This document shows positions 1 to 5,393 of a stretch of 9,475 nucleotides of DNA, piece by piece. A program made the translations under genes and the position numbers. This DNA comes from an uncultured Anaerococcus sp. (lineage in GTDB: Bacteria; Bacillota; Clostridia; Tissierellales; Peptoniphilaceae): assembly GCA_902465755.1 (NCBI GenBank), contig CABQOK010000037.1, forward strand, positions 1-9,475, read 5' to 3'. Every line of letters starts with the position of its first letter. Position 1 is the stretch's first letter. Under the pieces are notes generated by a model. That model had not been told where the DNA came from. It did no database searches and saw nothing but the letters and a program-made list of their open reading frames with translations.

Positions 1-231
1 GGGGAAAGACTGGAGGGGGCCTCTGCCGCCCCCTTAGGCTGTCCCCTAGAGAGCGAAGATGATACCTTAATTAAGAAAATATTCTAATATCAAGATTAAT
101 ATTGGTCTCGATTTTACAAATATATATTTTTAAATACTAATTATTCAAAGGTTCGAAGGGTCTAACCCTGCTTTAAGATATATTCTAATATCTAAATCTG
201 TTTAGTAAAAGATATTTCAAAATATCTCCCG
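1..231 (+). repeat. Non-coding repeat, copy A (partial, rearranged)
   Basis: This is a third copy of the repeat that forms the palindrome at 2928-3877, in the same orientation as the right arm there. It begins at or before the window edge with GGGGAAAG and carries the same GC-rich hairpin (AGGGGGC, 7-nt loop, GCCCCCT; 14-34), then GGCTGTCCCC. About 100 bp of AT-rich sequence not found at this point in the other copies follows (roughly 49-149), and then the second conserved block: GGTT-cgaagggtct-AACC (150-167) and ATATTCTAATA (180-190). The extra AT-rich stretch itself contains TATTCTAATAT, so it looks like a partial internal duplication. The copy ends in a small palindrome AGATATTT/AAATATCT (210-227) just upstream of the promoter of the surface-protein operon. 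No gene is seen here. Confidence 0.75.
14..34 (+). repeat. GC-rich core hairpin of the repeat, copy A
   Basis: A perfect 7-bp stem (AGGGGGC/GCCCCCT) with loop CTCTGCC. The identical 21 bases occur at 3734-3754 and, inverted, at 3087-3107. This is strikingly GC-rich in an AT-rich region and is the best conserved part of the repeat. Confidence 0.85.
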
Positions 232-247
232 CAAAACACAAGTCCTT

Positions 248-276
248 TTGACATCTATCTTAGAAAGCTATATAAT
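248..276 (+). promoter_or_regulatory. Consensus sigma-A promoter of the surface-protein operon
   Basis: The -35 box TTGACA (248-253) and -10 box TATAAT (271-276) both match the consensus exactly and are separated by the optimal 17 bp. Transcription would start near 283, leaving a leader of roughly 25-30 nt with no room for a riboswitch. A palindrome AGATATTT/AAATATCT lies 20 bp upstream of the -35 box and could be an operator, but that is speculative. A promoter this strong implies high constitutive expression. Confidence 0.85.
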
Positions 277-300
277 TTATATATAATGTAGAAAATTAAT

Positions 301-313
301 AGGAGATATGATG
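301..313 (+). promoter_or_regulatory. RBS that selects the second of two adjacent ATG codons
   Basis: AGGAG (301-305) lies only 2 nt before the ATG at 308 but 5 nt before the ATG at 311. The other genes here use spacings of 5 to 10 nt, so 311 is the more likely start. The choice changes the protein by one Met only. Confidence 0.65.
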
Positions 314-2290
314 AATAAGAGAAAACTAGGGGCAGCTGTCTTATTACTAGCCCTTGGCCTAGGTCCTGTACAGACTAGCCAAAATTATAATTTTAAATTA
401 AACAACCTCGCTTATGCGGAAGAAGAAGTGGTTTCTGAAGGTGAAGAAACAAAAGATACACAAAATCCTGATACTGGTGATGAAGCTAATAATTCTAAAG
501 ACAAAACGGAAGAAACAGTGAAAAAAGATGATCAAACTACAGATGAGGGAGAATCAACTGATGATACTCTTGAAAAAGAGGATAAGGGAGATTCTGTTAC
601 TTCTGATGATGAAGAAAAAGATGATAAGAGTAAAGATGACGGAAAAGAAGCTGAAGACCTTGAAGCAAGAAAGAAAGAGCTTCTTGATAAAATCTATGCT
701 TATGAATCAGTACTTGGTACAAGCAACGCTATAAAGCTTGCCACCGATCAAGAGAAAGAAGAGCATGGAAGAGCTCTTGAAGCTTTCAAAAAGGCGATAG
801 AAAAAGCTGATGGAAAAAAGCTTGATTCTCTAACAGATGAAACTTCAAATGAGGAAGTTAGAGATAACTATTATAAGGCAGTTTCTAAGCTAGGCTATAG
901 AGTGTATAGCGCAAGAGATGCGAGAACTGAGCTTAAAAAACAAATTGATAAGGCTAGTAAACTTTTAGAGATTAAAAAAGATCCTTCTCTAAAAGAGTTA
1001 TTAGCTAAGTCACTTGTGGTTTATGATGATATTGAATCTCAAGCTAAGGCTATTTCAGATATAACAGGTGAGCTTAAGAAAGCTATAGAGGATGTTTCTA
1101 AAAAGGAAAATATAGCAGAAGAAAAATTTACCCTAAGCAAGGAAGAAGAAAAGGTAATTGATGATATGAAGGGCTTCCCAAGTAATAAAATCAATGAATT
1201 ATCTGACAAGGATGTTTTCGACTATAAGTTGGAAGCTTTAGTAAAAATTGATTATGATAGGGCGACTGATTTCACAGAAGAAAATCTAGGAAAAGTAGAA
1301 GCAAGAAATAACCAAACTGAAAAAGAAAAGATTGACAATTACCGCTCTTCAAAAACAGCTCTTTTAGGTCTTATCGAAAGTGGTGTGACTGATTCTAATG
1401 AAATTCTTAAGGCTCAAAAAAACTACGATAATGCAGTAGCTGAAGCTAAAAGTGTAGTTAATGATGATAAGGATAATAAGCTATTAGATAGAGCAGCAGC
1501 ACTTAAGGCAGCTGACAAAGAGTTCAGAGAATCAGAAAACTATAAAAAACTAGAAAAAAATAAAGATATAGCTATAGATGAATACGTAGAGGCTTTCAAG
1601 GCATTAGATAATGCTTCTCCAACAGATTCTAATTATGAAAAACTAATAGAAGATGTAGAAGCGGCTAAGAAAGTTATAGAAGAAGGTAAGGGCAAGGGAA
1701 ATAAGGAAGAAATTGAGCTTCAAGGAAAAATTGATGAGGCACTCAGAGCAGATAAGCATAACGAGTTCATCAATAGTGATAATTACAGAAGAGCGACTGC
1801 ATCTTACCAAAATGCTTACAAGGATGCCTATAAGGCCCTAACAGACGAAAGGACTAAAGAAAATCTAGATAAGCTTAATGAGGCTAAAAAAGCAATTGAC
1901 GACAAGGATTTTGTTGATGAATTTAATAAAAAAGCTGATCAGCTCGAAAGCTATATAGATAAGGCAAAATCAGATAAAATCACAGAAGAATCTTTGAAGA
2001 AACTAAAAGAAGAATACAAGAATAAACTTAAGGATTTAAGAGATGATAAGGATGCTGATACAGATGATATCAAGGCCTTAGAAGATGAATTTAATCAAAA
2101 ACTAAATCCTGAGAAAGCAGAGACTGGTAGCCCTGAAGATAAGAAAAAGACAACTAAAAAGGTCGTAACATCAAGCAAGAAATCAAAAGGTAAGGTTAGG
2201 ACAGGTGTTGATTCAATCCTTCCTGTAGTTGGAGGAGTTGCAGTAGTTGCAGCAATTGGACTAATATTTACAAGAAGAAAGAACAAATAA
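311..2290 (+). CDS. Wall-anchored helical surface protein with FIVAR-like repeats
   Basis: Predicted secreted, wall-attached protein of 659 aa (660 if started at 308; numbering below uses 660). A signal peptide has a KRK n-region, hydrophobic residues 7-21 and a long c-region to a probable cleavage after AYA (35-37). Residues 38-118 are a Glu/Asp/Lys/Thr-rich linker. Residues 119-600 are charged and helical. Within them, 397-458 and 474-532 are diverged repeats sharing EFxxS[ED]NY, A[FY]KAL and EAxKK[AV]I; stretches near 119-200 and 203-262 look like FIVAR-type units. The C-terminus has KVRTGVDS (629-636), a membrane segment (637-654) and tail RRKNK, the layout of a sortase signal although the motif is not LPxTG. 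It is first in an operon with the lipoprotein 20 bp downstream. Role in adhesion or binding is inferred from architecture only; the ligand is unknown. Confidence 0.85.
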   Translation: MNKRKLGAAVLLLALGLGPVQTSQNYNFKLNNLAYAEEEVVSEGEETKDTQNPDTGDEANNSKDKTEETVKKDDQTTDEGESTDDTLEKEDKGDSVTSDDEEKDDKSKDDGKEAEDLEARKKELLDKIYAYESVLGTSNAIKLATDQEKEEHGRALEAFKKAIEKADGKKLDSLTDETSNEEVRDNYYKAVSKLGYRVYSARDARTELKKQIDKASKLLEIKKDPSLKELLAKSLVVYDDIESQAKAISDITGELKKAIEDVSKKENIAEEKFTLSKEEEKVIDDMKGFPSNKINELSDKDVFDYKLEALVKIDYDRATDFTEENLGKVEARNNQTEKEKIDNYRSSKTALLGLIESGVTDSNEILKAQKNYDNAVAEAKSVVNDDKDNKLLDRAAALKAADKEFRESENYKKLEKNKDIAIDEYVEAFKALDNASPTDSNYEKLIEDVEAAKKVIEEGKGKGNKEEIELQGKIDEALRADKHNEFINSDNYRRATASYQNAYKDAYKALTDERTKENLDKLNEAKKAIDDKDFVDEFNKKADQLESYIDKAKSDKITEESLKKLKEEYKNKLKDLRDDKDADTDDIKALEDEFNQKLNPEKAETGSPEDKKKTTKKVVTSSKKSKGKVRTGVDSILPVVGGVAVVAAIGLIFTRRKNK

Positions 2291-2310
2291 GGATAAAAAG
2301 GAGAGATATT

Positions 2311-2859
2311 ATGAAAATTAAAAACAAAGTAGTTCTAGCAGGACTTTTACTATCTTTATCACTAGCATCATGTAACAACATGAGCGAAAACAAAAATACT
2401 TCTGATGATAGCAAAAACGAAACAGAAGTAACAGAAAGTGCTGACTCAAAAGAAACAGAAGAAAAAGCAGACGACAAAGAAGCTGAAGATAAAGACAAAG
2501 ACAATAAAGATGCCGATAAGGCAGATAAGGCTGATAAATCAGACTCTAAAGAAGAAAAGACTGACGATAAAGAAGCTTCTGATAAAGAAGAAACTGCTGA
2601 AGACGAAAAAGCAGAAGATAAAGAATCTATGGAAGATGAAACTGACTCAGAAGGCGCTCAAACAAAAGAAGAAGCAATAGCTGAACTTGAACAATCAATC
2701 TTTGATTCAAGAGTAACAATGAGAGCCCTAGAAATACTTCAAACAGAAGCTCCAGAAGCAATCGAAGGAAGAGAAGACGAAATTCAAGCCCTAATCGATC
2801 ATTCAAACGAAGTTATAGAAAGAGCAAGAGAAATTCTAGATCAAGTACAAAATAACTAA
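2311..2859 (+). CDS. Small surface lipoprotein with charged tether and helical C-terminal domain
   Basis: A 182 aa lipoprotein: basic n-region KIKNK, hydrophobic residues 7-18 and lipobox L-A-S-C, with the lipidated Cys at 21. Residues 22-117 are almost entirely Asp, Glu, Lys, Ser, Thr and Ala, a flexible tether likely to span the peptidoglycan. Residues 118-182 form a compact predicted helical domain. Residues 134-176 align without gaps to residues 269-311 of the convergent 448 aa wall protein (13 of 43 identical by eye, including RVT, A-x-E, AP and many conservative changes). The RBS is AAGGAG (2298-2303), 7 nt before the ATG, and the gene lies 20 bp after the surface-protein stop with no terminator between, so the two are co-transcribed. 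Function is unknown; no catalytic motif is visible. The lipobox is a confident call, the domain relationship less so. Confidence 0.88.
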   Translation: MKIKNKVVLAGLLLSLSLASCNNMSENKNTSDDSKNETEVTESADSKETEEKADDKEAEDKDKDNKDADKADKADKSDSKEEKTDDKEASDKEETAEDEKAEDKESMEDETDSEGAQTKEEAIAELEQSIFDSRVTMRALEILQTEAPEAIEGREDEIQALIDHSNEVIERAREILDQVQNN

Positions 2860-2872
2860 TCAAATAAACAAG

Positions 2873-2899
2873 GCTCCCTTTAAAAAAGGGGGCTTTTTT
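2873..2899 (+). terminator. Rho-independent terminator of the surface-protein operon
   Basis: GCTCCCTTT (2873-2881) pairs with AAAGGGGGC (2885-2893), with one T-G wobble and an AAA loop, and is followed by TTTTTT. It lies 13 bp after the lipoprotein stop codon. Confidence 0.9.
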
Positions 2900-2927
2900 A
2901 GAGATTTTTTTAAATATACTATTACTA

Positions 2928-3191
2928 AAAAGGGGTAGGGGAGATTTTTTTCTAAAATATCTGAGACTAAAATCTTTTATATAGTAATGTATTTAGATAC
3001 AGGAATATATTTATGAATAGTATAACTTGGTATTAGAATATACCTTATTCAAGGTTGAACCCTTCGAACCTTTGGGGGAACGCTAAGGGGGCGGCAGAGG
3101 CCCCCTCCAGCTTTCCCCCAAACCCCCTTTTCCCTCACCCCCTCTGCTCCTTAGGCGGAGTGCGAAACCAGTTGATTGGCTTACGCCAATC
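2928..3191 (-). repeat. Copy B: left arm of the palindrome
   Basis: Conserved part of the inverted copy. On the - strand it reads, from the axis outward: hairpin GATTGGC/GCCAATC (3174-3191), CTCC-GGAG hairpin, GTGAGGGAAAAGG, the GC-rich hairpin (3087-3107), AAGGTT/AACCTT hairpin (3051-3073), an AT-rich stretch with TATTCTAATA, and finally TTTTAGTCTCAGATATTTT. The middle AT-rich portion (roughly 2973-3045) is diverged from copy C and somewhat longer. Confidence 0.8.
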
Positions 3192-3198
3192 TTTTTTT
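3174..3198 (+). terminator. Hairpin with T-tract inside the palindrome (candidate terminator)
   Basis: GATTGGC (3174-3180), loop TTAC, GCCAATC (3185-3191), then seven T residues. It has the form of a rho-independent terminator for + strand transcription and could act as a backup for read-through from the operon upstream. The matching hairpin in the right arm (3649-3665) has a weaker T-tract on the - strand. Confidence 0.6.
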
Positions 3199-3245
3199 GT
3201 AGGCTGAACTTCTTCGTTTTAGTTTGTTTATCAGCTGGGAATTCC

Positions 3246-3319
3246 TAATCATCATTCGCTAAAAATTTATAACTCGCTACGCTCAAACATATAAATTTTC
3301 TTAACGCTCACTCTGATTA
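3246..3319. repeat. Long hairpin H1 in the left half
   Basis: AAAATTTATA (3262-3271) pairs perfectly with TATAAATTTT (3290-3299) around a loop containing TCGCTACGCTC; the outer TAATCA (3246-3251) pairs with TGATTA (3314-3319). The reverse complement aligns closely to hairpin H2 at 3514-3601, including CGTTAAGAAAAT, TGTTTGAGCG and TAGCGAGTTAT. Confidence 0.75.
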
Positions 3320-3401
3320 TACATGCAACTCGGTAAATGTTATTTATAAGATATGCAAAGTATATAGAGTATTCTTATCTAAACAAACTAGAAAATTCCT
3401 C

Positions 3402-3414
3402 GTAGCTTAGCTAC
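3402..3414. repeat. Hairpin at the palindrome axis
   Basis: GTAGC-TTA-GCTAC, a perfect 5-bp stem, flanked by ATTCTTAT (3371-3378) and its complement ATAAGAAT (3415-3422). It sits within a few bases of the midpoint of 2928-3877, which supports reading the block as one palindrome. Confidence 0.6.
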
Positions 3415-3462
3415 ATAAGAATTATTTTTTAAATAATATGTAAAATATAAAAAACATGACAT

Positions 3463-3481
3463 GCTTTGCCAAAGGCAAAGC
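3463..3481. repeat. Short perfect hairpin
   Basis: GCTTTGCC (3463-3470) and GGCAAAGC (3474-3481) with an AAA loop. No T-tract follows, so it is unlikely to be a terminator. I see no clear partner for it in the left half of the palindrome. Confidence 0.55.
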
Positions 3482-3513
3482 TTACTTCTTTCCTTACTCT
3501 ATAGACGGGTAGA

Positions 3514-3601
3514 AATGTCTAATCAAGTCTCTCGTTAAGAAAATCGATTTGTTTGAGCGTTAGCGAGTTATCGATTTTTAGAGAGACGGAGATTAGACAT
3601 T
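3514..3601. repeat. Long hairpin H2 in the right half
   Basis: Three stacked perfect stems: AATGTCTAATC (3514-3524) with GATTAGACATT (3591-3601), GTCTCTC (3527-3533) with GAGAGAC, and AAAATCGAT with ATCGATTTT, closing a loop with GAGCGTTAGCGA. The 88-nt structure is the counterpart of H1. The inner stem differs from H1 by a TT/AA to CG/CG swap that keeps both base pairs. Confidence 0.8.
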
Positions 3602-3648
3602 GTTAAACCTAAGGACAAGTAAAACAAGGAGATCCCCCTACCAACAAA

Positions 3649-3877
3649 GATTTGCGGAGCAAATCGACCTTTTCCGCACTCCGCTTTAGGAGCAGAGGGG
3701 GTGAATGACAAAGGGGTCAAGGGGAAAGGGTAGAGGGGGCCTCTGCCGCCCCCTTAGCCTGTCCCCTTGGGTTCGAAGGGTCCAACCCTGCTCGAAACAT
3801 ATTTTAATACATAAATACATTTAATATTAATATTTTAGTCTCAGATATTTTAGAAAAAAAATCTCCCCCACCCTTTT
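3649..3877 (+). repeat. Copy C: right arm of the palindrome
   Basis: From the axis outward: hairpin GATTTGC-gga-GCAAATC (3649-3665), the CTCC-GGAG hairpin, a GGGGGTGA stretch, the GC-rich hairpin (3734-3754), GGGTT-cgaagggtcc-AACCC (3769-3788), AT-rich sequence, and TTTTAGTCTCAGATATTTT ending at ACCCTTTT (3877). It has the same orientation as copy A and the opposite orientation to copy B. Confidence 0.8.
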
Positions 3878-3882
3878 GAGAC

Positions 3883-3914
3883 AAAAATAAAAGACCCTTT
3901 GGGGAAAGGGTCTT
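3883..3914 (-). terminator. Rho-independent terminator of the 448 aa surface-protein gene
   Basis: On the - strand, AAGACCCTTT, loop CCCC and AAAGGGTCTT form a perfect 10-bp stem (3891-3914), followed by TTATTTTTG. It lies about 70 bp past the stop codon at 3987. Confidence 0.88.
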
Positions 3915-3923
3915 AAATCGTGA

Positions 3924-3986
3924 GTACCGCGGTTACTAAATTAATACTTTGTCTATAGAGTGCACTCTTCAGTGACTAAAGTATTA
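3924..3986 (-). other. Structured 3' UTR of the 448 aa gene
   Basis: Immediately after the stop codon, TAATACTTT-g-TC (3942-3953) pairs with GAC-TAAAGTATTA (3974-3986) with one bulge, enclosing the perfect 12-bp palindrome AGAGTGCACTCT (3957-3968). A second near-palindrome, AGTACCGCGGTTACT (3924-3938), follows before the terminator. It may stabilise the 3' end of a highly expressed mRNA; that role is inferred. Confidence 0.55.
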
Positions 3987-5333
3987 TTAGTCTCTTTTTT
4001 TGCTTGCTGCGTAAGCAACTGAAGCTGCTGCTAGGATTCCAGCTACGCCTGTTACTCCTGCAACACCTGTTTTAGCGTTAGAAGATGCTTTTTTAGCTGC
4101 TGGTTTCTTTTCGTCTTTTTTATCAGCTTCTTTTTCGTCTTTTTCGTCTTTTTTGTCTTCTTCTTTTTCGTCTTTCTTATCGTCGTCTTTTTTGTCGTCG
4201 TCTTTTTTGTCGTCGTCTTTTTTGTCGTCTTCTTTTTTATCAGCTTCTTCTTCTTGTTTGTTTATGTTTTCAAGAAGATCTTTACCTTCTTTATCTACGT
4301 CTTCAACTTCTTTAGTTAAATCTTTGATTTCTTCTAGGCTAGCTTCTTCATCAGCGTAAGCTGTTGAGAAAAGAAGATCAGATACTGCTACTTTTTTACC
4401 AAGAGCTTTACCAAGTTTGTTGATAGCTGCGTTAGCTTTTTCTAGGTAAGCATCGATAGCTACTTTGTTCTTTTCGTAAACTTTTGGAGCTGTAACTTTG
4501 ATAAGTTCTACTGCTTTTACAGTAACTCTTGCATCATCGTAAGCTTTTTCAGCTTTAGCAAGAACATCTTCTTTAGATTCAGAGTCTTTTTCAGCTGGGT
4601 CAACTGTGATGTATTTTAGGTCTCCGTATTTTTCAGCTTCACCGATTGCTGCTCTATCAGCACCTGCTGCAAGGAATGCTGCTCTTGCAGATGCGTAAAC
4701 ACCTTCAGCCGCTACTCTTGCATTTTTAGCATCAACATATTTCTTTTGAGCAAATTCTTTTGCTTCTAGAGCTCTATCAGCTGCATCTTGAAGTGCTAAG
4801 AATTCATCTTGACCTTTAAGTTCAGCTTCTTTTTCAGCGTATTCGTCAATTTTAGCGATTAAGTCATTGAAGTTAGCAACTTGTTTATCAGTTGGAACTG
4901 TAGATACTTCAGGGTAAGTGTTTCTTACGTCTCTGCTTGTTTGTCTCCAGTTTTCTGCTCCACCAGCTAAATCTAGTCCACCGTCAGCAAGAACTAGTTT
5001 GTAAAGTTCTTTACCTTCTTCATCAAGTTGAGCAAGTTCAGCTTTGATACCTTCATTGTATGCATTGAATTCTTCGATAGCTTTTCTAGCTGCTTTGTAT
5101 TCTGCTGCTTTTTCATCTCTAACTTTTTTAGCTGCTTCTTCTTTAGCTTTTGCATCTTGAAGTGCTTTGAAAGCTTTAACAAATGCTGTTTCAGCATCTC
5201 TATATTCTTGAGTTACTAAAACTTCACCTTTTTTCTCGTTACCTGTTTTTGTTGATTCAGCAAATGCTGGTGTAACTGCACCAAGTCCTAGAGCTAGTGC
5301 AAGAGCACCTGCTGCTAATTTATTTGTTTTCAT
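3987..5333 (-). CDS. Abundant coiled-coil wall-anchored surface protein
   Basis: A 448 aa secreted protein. Signal peptide 1-25 (KTNK, hydrophobic run, cleavage after AFA). Residues 40-110 and 150-230 are Ala/Lys/Glu-rich, heptad-like helices, separated by a non-helical stretch (112-150). Residues 269-311 match the lipoprotein's C-terminal domain. Residues 362-411 are an Asp/Lys/Glu spacer with DDKKD repeats. The end has NAKTGV (419-424), a membrane segment to about 443 and tail KKRD, a variant sortase signal. Codon use is restricted (mainly GCT/GCA, AAA, GAA, CTT) compared with the downstream metabolic genes, suggesting strong expression. RBS AGGAG is 10 nt before the ATG. The layout resembles coiled-coil adhesins of anaerobic cocci, such as the Finegoldia adhesion factor FAF; homology to FAF is a guess, not shown. 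It is monocistronic and convergent with the lipoprotein operon. Confidence 0.87.
   Translation of the reverse strand: MKTNKLAAGALALALGLGAVTPAFAESTKTGNEKKGEVLVTQEYRDAETAFVKAFKALQDAKAKEEAAKKVRDEKAAEYKAARKAIEEFNAYNEGIKAELAQLDEEGKELYKLVLADGGLDLAGGAENWRQTSRDVRNTYPEVSTVPTDKQVANFNDLIAKIDEYAEKEAELKGQDEFLALQDAADRALEAKEFAQKKYVDAKNARVAAEGVYASARAAFLAAGADRAAIGEAEKYGDLKYITVDPAEKDSESKEDVLAKAEKAYDDARVTVKAVELIKVTAPKVYEKNKVAIDAYLEKANAAINKLGKALGKKVAVSDLLFSTAYADEEASLEEIKDLTKEVEDVDKEGKDLLENINKQEEEADKKEDDKKDDDKKDDDKKDDDKKDEKEEDKKDEKDEKEADKKDEKKPAAKKASSNAKTGVAGVTGVAGILAAASVAYAASKKRD
4181..4240 (-). repeat. 15-bp tandem repeat coding for DDKKD
   Basis: The unit cgtcgtcttttttgt occurs three times without change (4181-4195, 4196-4210, 4211-4225), with a degenerate fourth unit to 4240. 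It codes for part of the charged spacer before the sorting signal. A unit length divisible by three keeps the frame, so copy-number changes would only lengthen or shorten the spacer. Confidence 0.9.
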
Positions 5334-5387
5334 AATTGTAATTCTCCTTTTTGTTTTAAAAAACTATTAATATAGTACTCACTTTAC

Positions 5388-5393
5388 AATTAT
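5388..5393 (-). promoter_or_regulatory. -10 box of the 448 aa surface-protein gene
   Basis: On the - strand TATAAT lies 54 bp before the start codon, with TG just upstream (TGATTATAAT). No good -35 box is found at 16-18 bp. The expected leader is about 48 nt. Confidence 0.5.

Larger units (their letters stand above)
2928..3877. repeat. Giant imperfect palindrome: two head-to-head copies of a ~475 bp non-coding repeat
   Basis: This gene-free block between convergent genes reads nearly the same on both strands. Working inward, the matching pairs are: outer ends 2928-2972 and 3832-3877 (about 43 of 45 alike); GGTT hairpins 3051-3073 and 3769-3788; GC-rich hairpins 3087-3107 and 3734-3754; CTCC/GGAG mini-hairpins near 3147 and 3680; inner hairpins 3174-3191 and 3649-3665; long hairpins 3246-3319 and 3514-3601; and ACTCTATA[TG]AC near 3365 and 3497. 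The axis is the perfect hairpin GTAGC-TTA-GCTAC (3402-3414). Similarity is lowest in the central 150 bp. No open reading frame with a ribosome binding site is present on either strand. It could be a non-autonomous mobile element, an inverted duplication of an intergenic repeat, or DNA for a structured RNA; the sequence does not decide between them. Confidence 0.8.

Noticed and set aside
150..170. GGTTCGAA resembling a tRNA T-arm (also at 3770 and, inverted, near 3065)
   Set aside because: No acceptor stem, D-arm or anticodon arm fits around it in any of the three copies.
2268..2504. - strand Ser/Leu-rich frame over the start of the lipoprotein gene
   Set aside because: Shadow of the Lys/Asp/Glu-rich coding sequence on the + strand, which has signal peptide, lipobox and RBS.
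3456..3512. Short + strand frame MTCFAKGK... of 18 codons in the palindrome
   Set aside because: Overlaps a perfect hairpin, has no ribosome binding site and is too short to support.
2928..3877. CRISPR array
   Set aside because: The repeats are few, inverted, unequal in spacing and hairpin-rich; there are no regularly spaced direct repeats or spacers, and no cas genes.
2928..3877. Insertion sequence with terminal inverted repeats
   Set aside because: No transposase frame exists on either strand and no flanking target-site duplication could be recognised; it can at most be a non-autonomous element.
4153..4359. + strand frame of 68 codons, almost all Ser, Leu and Phe
   Set aside because: It is the complement of the Asp/Lys/Glu repeat spacer of the 448 aa gene; low complexity and no ribosome binding site.
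5028..5219. + strand Cys/Phe-rich frame of 63 codons
   Set aside because: Shadow of the 448 aa gene; its composition simply mirrors Ala/Lys codons and no RBS precedes it.
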